Of a DNA stretch of 38,936 nucleotides, positions 33,213 through 38,936 are shown one piece after another. Source of the stretch: Bradyrhizobium sp. Its GTDB lineage: Bacteria > Pseudomonadota > Alphaproteobacteria > Rhizobiales > Beijerinckiaceae. Both the position numbers and the translations under genes were made by a program. The notes beneath the pieces were generated by a model, which saw only the letters and a program-made list of their open reading frames with translations, made no database searches and was not told where the DNA came from. The stretch lies in the NCBI GenBank assembly GCA_004799435.1, contig SSMV01000190.1:1-38936 (forward strand), in the 5' to 3' direction. Within the stretch, counting starts at the first letter, position 1. Every line of letters starts with the position of its first letter.

Positions 33213-36200
33213 TCACTTCTTGCTGGTGACGGCCTGGCCAGTCAGGCGCTTCACCGCATCGGCGGCGCCGGCATAGCCCTGATCCGCGGCTTTTCGATAG
33301 AGAGCGACCGCCTGCGTGACGTCGGTCGCAACGCCCTGGCCATGTTCGAGCAGCGCCGCGAGGCTGAACTGGCCTTCGGAGTTGCCCTGATCGGAGGCCT
33401 TGCGATACCAACTCGCCGCCTGAGCATAATCCTGCGTTACGCCCTTGCCGTCGCGATAGAGATCGCCGATGTCAGTCTGCGCCTGCGCATTATTCTGATC
33501 GGCCGATTTGCGATACCAGTCCATCGCCTGCGCGTAGTCCTGCGCGACGCCCTCTCCCATGGCGTAGAGATAGCCGATATTGTCCTGCGCCGGAGCGCTG
33601 CCCTGCGCGGACGCCTTGGTGAACCAATCCATCGCCTGCGCGTAGTCCTGCGGCACGCCGGTGCCGTTCATGTAGAGGACGCCGAGATTATCCTGGGCGG
33701 TGACGTTGCCCTGATCGGCGGCCTTGCGATACCAGAGCGCCGCCTGATTATAGTCCTGCGGAACGCTGCGGGCCTTTTCGTAATAATAGCCGACATTGCT
33801 CTGCGCGACGGCGTTGCCCTGATCGGCCCCCTTGCGATACCAGCTCAGCGCCTGGGCATAGTCCTGCTGCACGCCCTGGCCATTGGCGTAGAGATCGCCG
33901 ATGTCGGTCTGGGCGACCGCGTTGCCGAGGTCGGCCGCCTTGCGATACCAGCTCATCGCCTGCGTGTAGCTCTGCGGCACGCCGCCGCCGATCGCGTAGA
34001 GATAGCCAATATTGTCCATCGCCGCGGAATCGTTCTGATCGGCGGATTTGCGGAACAGCGCCAGCGCTTGCCCATAGTCGCGCGTGACGCCCTGAGCGTT
34101 CATGTAAAGCAGGCCGAGATTGTTCTGGGCGATGGCGTTGCCTTGGTCGGCGGCCTTGCGATACCACGTTACCGCCTGCGCATAATCCTGCGCGACGCCG
34201 CGGCCGCGCTCGTAGAAATAACCGACGCTGGCCTGCGACGGCGCATAGTTCTTTTCAGCCGCCTTGCGGTACCAGGCGAGCGCCTGCACGTCGTCATTGG
34301 CGACGCCCTGGCCATTGGCGTAAAGATCGCCGAGATTGTTTTGCGCGACGGCGTCGCCCTGGTTCGCGGCTTTGAGATACCAGTCCGCGGCTTGCAGGTA
34401 ATCCTGCGCGCCGCCGCGTCCATTGGCGAGGAAAAAGGCGAGGTTGGTTTCCGCGTCGGCGTTGCCGAGGGCCGCCGCCTTGCGATACCAGGCAATCGCC
34501 TGATTGTCGTCCTTCGTCACGCCGCCGCCATTGGCGTAGAGATTGCCGACGCTGTTCTGCGCGACCGCATAGCCCTGATCGGCCGCCTTGCGATACCAGG
34601 TCATCGCCTGGGCGTAGTCCTGCGTGACGCCATGGCCGTTGGAATAGAGATCGCCAAGATTCGAGGCGGCGATCACATTGCCTTGATCGGCGGCCTTGCG
34701 AAACCACATGAGCGCCTGCGCATAATCCTGCGCGACGCCCGTTCCGGCGGCATACATTCGGCCGAGATCGGCCTCGCCGCCGGCGAAACCTTGCGCGGCC
34801 GATTTGCGATACCAATCGACCGCCTGCGCATAGTCCTGCGCCGCCCCCTGGCCGCGCTCATAAAGACCGCCGATATTGTCCTGTGCGATGGGTAGGTTCT
34901 GGTCGGCCGCTTTGCGGTACCAGCTCATCGCCTGGGCATAGTCCTGCGGTACGCCCATGCCATTGGCGTAGAGATAGCCGATATTGTTCTGCGCGGTGGG
35001 ATTGTTCTGGTCGGCGGCCTTGCGATACCAGCTCATCGCCTGCGCATAGTCCTGCGATACGCCGTGCCCGTTGGCGTAGAGATAGCCAACATCGACCTCG
35101 CCCGCCGCGTCGCCCTGGTCGGCGGCCTTGTGAAACCAGAGCAGCGCCTGCCCATAGTCCTGCGTCACGCCGCGGCCCAGGGCGTAAAGATTGCCGAGGC
35201 TCGCCTGCGCCGCCGCGTTGCCCTGATCGGCGGCCTTACGGTACCAGGCCAGCGCCTGCGACAAGTCGACCGTCACCCCGCGACCATTGCTGTAAAGATT
35301 GCCGAGGCTGTTTTGCGCCGCTGCGCTGCCCTGATCGGCCGCCTTGCGATACCAGATCATCGCTTCGACCGGATCGGCTTCGACGCCCAATCCATTAGCG
35401 TAAAGATCGGCGACGTCGTTCTCGCCTGCGGGATCGCCCTGATCGGCCGATTTGCGATACCAGGTCATCGCCTGGGCGTAGTCTTTCGTGACGCCCTGAC
35501 CGTTGCGGTACTGGTCGCCCATCAGATTGTCAGCGGCGTAAGTGTCCTGAGCCGAGGGGAAGAGCTTGCCCCTGAAGGCGAAACCAAGACCGGCGACCGC
35601 CACCGCCAGCACGCCGACTATGGCGAGAATTGCGACACGCAGGTTCCCCCGTGACGGAGGCTTGGCGGCAGCCGCGATCGCTTCGGCGGGCGTTGCGATC
35701 GGCGCGCTCGGCGCAGGCGGCGGCGGAGGCGGCGCGGGCTCGACTCTGGGCTGCGCGGGCGCGCTCAGGGCGGCTTCCGCGGCGGAAGCGGCGCGCTCCG
35801 CGGCTGCTTCCACCGTTTCCGGCTGAACGAATTTGGAGGCCAGCAGGCGCTTCACCGCGTCGGCCAGCCGTTCGAGATGATGCTCGAGCGGCGGCGTGAA
35901 GGCGTCGAGCCAATGGGTTTCGCTGATGAAATATTCGAGCGTCGCGCTGGGCGCGACATCCTCGACGCGAAACGGCACGACCGGCAGGCCCTTGTTGATC
36001 GCGCGTTCGACCTCGCGTTCGATCTGCGGCGACTTGTTGGCGTTGCTGGAATAGACCAGCACCATCACGCGGGCGTTATTGATCGCGCTGATCAGCGATT
36101 CCGCCCAGCCGACGCCCGGCAAAATGTCGCGCGGCGCCATCCAAACGCGGATGCCATTGCGCTCCAGCACATTGCAGGCGGCGTCGGCCGCAGCTTTGTC

Positions 36201-36248
36201 CTTGTTCGAATAGGAGATGAAAACGTCGTGAGCCACGGACCCGAGCAT
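33213..36248 (-). CDS. TIR domain - transmembrane - Sel1 repeat protein
   Basis: A 1011-residue protein. Residues 6-117 form a bacterial TIR domain (HDVFISYSNKDK, RVWMAPRDILPGVGW, VMVLVYSSNANKSPQI, VVPFRVED), with E50 in GWAESLISAI at the position of the NADase glutamate. Residues 142-200 are a low-complexity Ala/Pro linker with seven prolines in a row region. One membrane helix lies at about 203-225. From residue 238 to the end are Sel1 repeats: 20 full 36-residue units (consensus A..WYRKAADQGNA.AQ.N.G.LYANG.GV.QDYAQ) plus partial ones at both ends. ATG 36248 is picked because the TIR strand starts five residues later; no good ribosome site is seen. Function unknown; TIR relatives act in NAD cleavage and immunity. 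Confidence 0.88.
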   Translation of the reverse strand: MLGSVAHDVFISYSNKDKAAADAACNVLERNGIRVWMAPRDILPGVGWAESLISAINNARVMVLVYSSNANKSPQIEREVERAINKGLPVVPFRVEDVAPSATLEYFISETHWLDAFTPPLEHHLERLADAVKRLLASKFVQPETVEAAAERAASAAEAALSAPAQPRVEPAPPPPPPAPSAPIATPAEAIAAAAKPPSRGNLRVAILAIVGVLAVAVAGLGFAFRGKLFPSAQDTYAADNLMGDQYRNGQGVTKDYAQAMTWYRKSADQGDPAGENDVADLYANGLGVEADPVEAMIWYRKAADQGSAAAQNSLGNLYSNGRGVTVDLSQALAWYRKAADQGNAAAQASLGNLYALGRGVTQDYGQALLWFHKAADQGDAAGEVDVGYLYANGHGVSQDYAQAMSWYRKAADQNNPTAQNNIGYLYANGMGVPQDYAQAMSWYRKAADQNLPIAQDNIGGLYERGQGAAQDYAQAVDWYRKSAAQGFAGGEADLGRMYAAGTGVAQDYAQALMWFRKAADQGNVIAASNLGDLYSNGHGVTQDYAQAMTWYRKAADQGYAVAQNSVGNLYANGGGVTKDDNQAIAWYRKAAALGNADAETNLAFFLANGRGGAQDYLQAADWYLKAANQGDAVAQNNLGDLYANGQGVANDDVQALAWYRKAAEKNYAPSQASVGYFYERGRGVAQDYAQAVTWYRKAADQGNAIAQNNLGLLYMNAQGVTRDYGQALALFRKSADQNDSAAMDNIGYLYAIGGGVPQSYTQAMSWYRKAADLGNAVAQTDIGDLYANGQGVQQDYAQALSWYRKGADQGNAVAQSNVGYYYEKARSVPQDYNQAALWYRKAADQGNVTAQDNLGVLYMNGTGVPQDYAQAMDWFTKASAQGSAPAQDNIGYLYAMGEGVAQDYAQAMDWYRKSADQNNAQAQTDIGDLYRDGKGVTQDYAQAASWYRKASDQGNSEGQFSLAALLEHGQGVATDVTQAVALYRKAADQGYAGAADAVKRLTGQAVTSKK
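33312..35471 (-). repeat. Twenty tandem 108-bp units encoding Sel1 repeats
   Basis: Twenty consecutive units of exactly 36 codons follow each other without spacer, from residue 260 to 979 of the TIR-Sel1 protein. Best-kept positions are WYRKAADQ, the GLYANG-type turn and QDYAQ. On the plus strand the unit start appears as GCC TTGCGATACCA. Units 5 and 6, and 2 and 3, are most alike, suggesting duplication within the array. Confidence 0.9.
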
Positions 36249-36404
36249 AACAAGCGGGCCGGGGGTGGCAATACAGCAAAGGCGATTCGCGACGCATTTC
36301 ATGCTCATCCCGCTCAAACGCGGGAATTGGTCATGCGGACGTCATCTCGCGCTGCGGCGCGCCGGGTGGGTTGAGGGCCCCGTCGCGCCGCATTTTCGCG
36401 TCGA

Positions 36405-37661
36405 TCAGGCCGGCGCCGCGGCCGCGCCTTTGCGCACGCCGATGAAGGCCCAGAGCGTCGCCGCGGCGACAAGGTCGAAAAGGAGCAACAGCGCGAATAG
36501 CGGATTGTAGCCGATTGTGTCCGCCAAAGCCCCGACCAGCAGCGTGAAGAGCGCGCCGCCGATATAGCCGAACATGCCGGCAATGCCGGTGGCGGTCGCG
36601 ATATCAGGCTTGGCGAACACGTCGCCCATCAACGCATACATCATGCTCGACAGCATCTGGTGGGCGAAACCGCCGAGGGCAAAGCAGAGGATCGCGGTGA
36701 TCGGGTCGACGGCGAAGCTGATCAGAGCGGGACCGATCATGCAGCAGGCGCCGATCGTGATGACGGCCAGCCGCGCATTGACAATATGCAGCTTGAACCG
36801 GCCCTGCAGAAAGGGCGCGAGATAGCCGCCGACAAGGCAGCCAAGATCCGAGCCGGCGAAGGTCAGCCATCCGAAGAAGGCGAACTGCTTGATGTCCATG
36901 CCGCGCACGCCGACCATGTAGAGCGGGATGAAATACTGGAAGGACTGCCATGCCGGCTCGGTGAGGAAGCGGGCGATGATGATGCCGAGAAACTTCGGCT
37001 GCGACACCACCGCCAACACATTGGGCTTCGCGGCGACCGGCGTCTGGCCGTCTTCGATATATTTGCGCTCGCTCTCCGACAGGCCCGGATGATTCTGCGG
37101 ATCGCGATAGAGCCAGTACCAGACGCCCCCCATGACGACGCCCAGCACGCCGGCGATGAAGAACGCGGGCCGCCAGCCGTAGTTGAGCGCTACCGCAATC
37201 ACCAGCGGCGGCGTGATCGCCGCGCCGATCGACGAGCCCGAATTGAACCAGCCGGTGGCGATCGAACGCTCGCGCGCGGGAAACCAGACGGTCGACACTT
37301 TCGTGCCGGTCGGAATCGCGACCGCTTCGCTTAAGCCCAGCAGCGCACGAAAGCTGGCCATCGAAACCCAGCCGCTCGAAAAGGCGTGCAGGGCGGCCGC
37401 CAGGCCCCAGACGAGCGCCGCGACCGCATAGCCGATGCGCGGGCCGATCAGGTCGGTGAGGAATCCGGCGGCTGGCTGGGCGAAGGAATAGACAATCTGG
37501 AACGAGGCGACGACGTAGGAATATGTTTCGGTGGTGAAGCCGAGGTCTTTCTTGAAGAATGGCGCCAGCGCGCCCAGCACGTTGCGCTCGACATAGATGA
37601 GGATCGTGCCGGCGAGCATCAGCGCCAGCATCTTCCACCGCAGCTTTCCAACTGACATCAT
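36405..37661 (-). CDS. exuT: MFS transporter, hexuronate (ExuT-like) type
   Basis: Inner-membrane major facilitator of 418 aa with about twelve helices. It belongs to the anion:cation symporter branch (ExuT/GudP), shown by the N-terminal helix LMLAGTILIYVERNVLGALAPFFKKDLGFT (part: YVERNVLGALAPF), RALLGLSEAVAIPTGTKVSTVWFPARERSIATGWFNSGSSIG (parts: LGLSEAVAIP, WFPARERSIATGWFNSGSSIG) and NYGWRPAFFIAG. ATG 37661 follows GGGGGAG by 5-6 nt; a longer frame upstream has no site. It is divergent from uxaC, whose enzyme acts on hexuronates, so glucuronate or galacturonate is the likely substrate. Confidence 0.85.
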   Translation of the reverse strand: MMSVGKLRWKMLALMLAGTILIYVERNVLGALAPFFKKDLGFTTETYSYVVASFQIVYSFAQPAAGFLTDLIGPRIGYAVAALVWGLAAALHAFSSGWVSMASFRALLGLSEAVAIPTGTKVSTVWFPARERSIATGWFNSGSSIGAAITPPLVIAVALNYGWRPAFFIAGVLGVVMGGVWYWLYRDPQNHPGLSESERKYIEDGQTPVAAKPNVLAVVSQPKFLGIIIARFLTEPAWQSFQYFIPLYMVGVRGMDIKQFAFFGWLTFAGSDLGCLVGGYLAPFLQGRFKLHIVNARLAVITIGACCMIGPALISFAVDPITAILCFALGGFAHQMLSSMMYALMGDVFAKPDIATATGIAGMFGYIGGALFTLLVGALADTIGYNPLFALLLLFDLVAAATLWAFIGVRKGAAAAPA

Positions 37662-37772
37662 GACGTCTCCCCCTCGGACTTCCGGCGCGCTCGCGTTCGC
37701 CGTCGCAACGTCCGGCGCGCCAGTCGCATCGCTTGCTCGCGTGCACTCGTCGCAACGGCGAGAACGCACAAA

Positions 37773-37801
37773 TTGGCCTTACCACTTGACCAATAAGGCA
37801 A
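37773..37801. promoter_or_regulatory. Operator-like site between divergent exuT and uxaC
   Basis: Inverted arms TTGGCCTTA (37773-37781) and TAAGGCAA (37794-37801) flank ACCACTTGACCA, itself a direct repeat of ACCA. It lies midway between the two divergent starts and overlaps a TTGACC -35-like hexamer (37786-37791). GntR/FCD regulators of hexuronate genes bind sites built on TGGT/ACCA, so such a regulator is suggested, but none is in the window. Confidence 0.5.
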
Positions 37802-37878
37802 TCTGAAAGAATGTCCAGTCTTGCTGCGCCGAACTGGCCTGCAGCGAGGGTGGCGGCCCTCCGATTCTCCTCTTTTAA

Positions 37879-38936
37879 ATGAGCCATGCCATGAGCGAAC
37901 GGTCCGCCGCTTTCGCGCTTCATCCCGACCGACTGTTCCCCGCCGACCGGGAGACGCGCGCGATCGCGCGCAATCTCTATGCGTCGGTGGCGGGCCTGCC
38001 GATTCTCAGCCCGCACGGACACACGGACCCACAATGGTTCGCCGACGATGTGGCCTTTCCCGATCCGGCCAATCTTTTCATCGCGCCCGATCACTATGTG
38101 ACGCGCATGCTCTACAGCCAGGGCGCACGGCTGGAGGAGCTGGGCGTGCCGCGCGTCGACGGCGGCGCGATCGAGACCGATCCGCGCGCGATCTGGCGGC
38201 GCTTCGCGGCCAATTTCCATCTCTTTCGCGGCACGCCCTCCTGGCTGTGGCTCAATCACGCCTTCACCGAAGTGTTCGGCGTCGCCGAACGCCTGAACGC
38301 GGCGAGCGCCGACAGGATCTATGATCGCATCGCCGCCTGTTTGCGGACGCCGGAGTTTCGGCCGCGCGCGCTGTTCGAGCGCTTCAACATCGAGGCGCTG
38401 ACGACGACCGAAAGCCCGCTCGACGATCTGCGTCATCATCGCAAGCTCAAGGCCAGCGGCTGGAAGGGACGCGTGCTCACCGCCTTCCGTCCCGACTCGG
38501 TCGTCGATCCGGCCTTTCCAAAGTTCGCCGACAATCTCTCGGCGCTGGCGCGCGTCGCCAATCGCGACATCTCGACCTGGGATGGCTATTTGGCGGCACT
38601 CGGCGAGCGGCGCGAATTTTTCAAATCGGTCGGCTGCACGTCGACCGATCACGGCCACCCCACCGCCCGCACCGCCGACCTGCCGCGCGACGAGGCCGCC
38701 GCGCTCTATCTGCGCGTGCGCAGTGGCCCGGTCTCGGCCGAGGACGCGGAAATGTTCCGCGCGCAGATGCTGACCGAAATGGCGAAGATGAGCCTCGCCG
38801 ATGGTCTGGTCATGCAGATCCATCCGGGTTCGCGGCGCGATCACAATCCGTCGGTCTTCAAAGCTTTCGGGCGCGACAAGGGCGGCGACATTCCCGCGCC
38901 GACCGATTATGTCGCCGCATTGAAGCCGCTGCTCGA
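37879..38936 (+). CDS. uxaC: Glucuronate (uronate) isomerase, 3' end cut by window edge
   Basis: Converts D-glucuronate to D-fructuronate and D-galacturonate to D-tagaturonate, the first step of hexuronate catabolism. Amidohydrolase-fold metal motif SPHGHTDPQWF is near residue 45; further blocks are FHLFRGTPSWLWLNHAFTEVFG, FERFNIEALTTTESPLDDL, VLTAFRPDSVVDP, HGHPTARTADL and MQIHPGSRRDHN. About 352 codons of the usual ~470 are present. ATG 37879 and in-frame ATG 37891 are both possible; neither has a clear ribosome site. Divergent from exuT. Confidence 0.93.
   Translation, partial: MSHAMSERSAAFALHPDRLFPADRETRAIARNLYASVAGLPILSPHGHTDPQWFADDVAFPDPANLFIAPDHYVTRMLYSQGARLEELGVPRVDGGAIETDPRAIWRRFAANFHLFRGTPSWLWLNHAFTEVFGVAERLNAASADRIYDRIAACLRTPEFRPRALFERFNIEALTTTESPLDDLRHHRKLKASGWKGRVLTAFRPDSVVDPAFPKFADNLSALARVANRDISTWDGYLAALGERREFFKSVGCTSTDHGHPTARTADLPRDEAAALYLRVRSGPVSAEDAEMFRAQMLTEMAKMSLADGLVMQIHPGSRRDHNPSVFKAFGRDKGGDIPAPTDYVAALKPLL

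Noticed and set aside
33342-34895. 517-codon plus-strand repetitive frame opposite the Sel1 array
   Set aside because: Its periodic sequence simply mirrors the Sel1 repeats on the other strand, where the TIR domain and repeats are in one frame.
33312-35471. CRISPR-like periodic repeats
   Set aside because: The period is 108 bp and fully coding, with no unique spacers between short identical repeats.
36604-38844. 746-codon open frame on the minus strand
   Set aside because: It lies across exuT in another frame and antisense to uxaC; both of those have clear family motifs.

Overview
This is GC-rich chromosomal DNA from an alphaproteobacterium, most likely of the order Hyphomicrobiales (Rhizobiales). 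The best pointers are the bolA / J-domain / cobS / cobT block of aerobic cobalamin synthesis, the short single-domain XylG-type ATPase in a xylF-xylH-xylG operon, and the overall codon use. A Beijerinckiaceae-like organism is a guess, not shown. No rRNA, tRNA, CRISPR array, insertion sequence or phage gene was seen. Genes are densely packed, with 34 coding regions, the last cut by the window edge.

Left third (1-16.6 kb) is mainly sugar uptake and catabolism. A four-gene ABC importer in the same order as E. coli ytfQ-ytfR-ytfT-yjfF (218-4833) converges on ilvI-ilvH (acetolactate synthase, 7263-4866, minus strand). Behind it on the minus strand lies the xylose unit: xylA, xylF, xylH, xylG (12257-7512) and a LacI-family regulator (13597-12554). 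On the plus strand follow an unrecognised 115-residue protein and xylB. Together these give xylose import, isomerisation and phosphorylation to xylulose 5-phosphate. Two near-palindromes centred on GTAC lie upstream of xylA, one inside a predicted promoter. Both sugar operons carry a strong stem-loop just after the binding-protein gene, which probably raises that gene's mRNA level over the downstream genes.

Middle (15.9-26.6 kb): a YggS-type PLP protein, rpmB with a textbook terminator, a KefB-like cation/proton antiporter with no ATG/GTG/TTG start, a cyclic-nucleotide-binding protein whose stop codon overlaps that of the antiporter, and a solitary ParA-like ATPase. Then comes a compact six-gene minus-strand operon: enoyl-CoA hydratase, SDR dehydrogenase, 4HBT thioesterase, MarR regulator, solute-binding protein, FUSC exporter. 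It looks like a self-regulated module for side-chain shortening of an aromatic (phenylpropanoid-like) acyl-CoA, with uptake and efflux parts but no CoA ligase in view. A MarR-type palindrome sits on the -10 box of its predicted promoter.

Right third (26.6-38.9 kb): cobS - FMN reductase - cobT, headed by a J-domain protein and divergent from bolA and a small membrane protein; UDP-glucose 6-dehydrogenase; a 1011-residue protein joining a TIR domain, a proline-rich linker, one membrane helix and about twenty Sel1 repeats; and a divergent hexuronate pair, an ExuT-like MFS transporter and uxaC (truncated at the right edge), sharing an operator-like site. The most novel items are the TIR-membrane-Sel1 protein, the six-gene acyl-CoA operon, and the flavin reductase gene placed between cobS and cobT.
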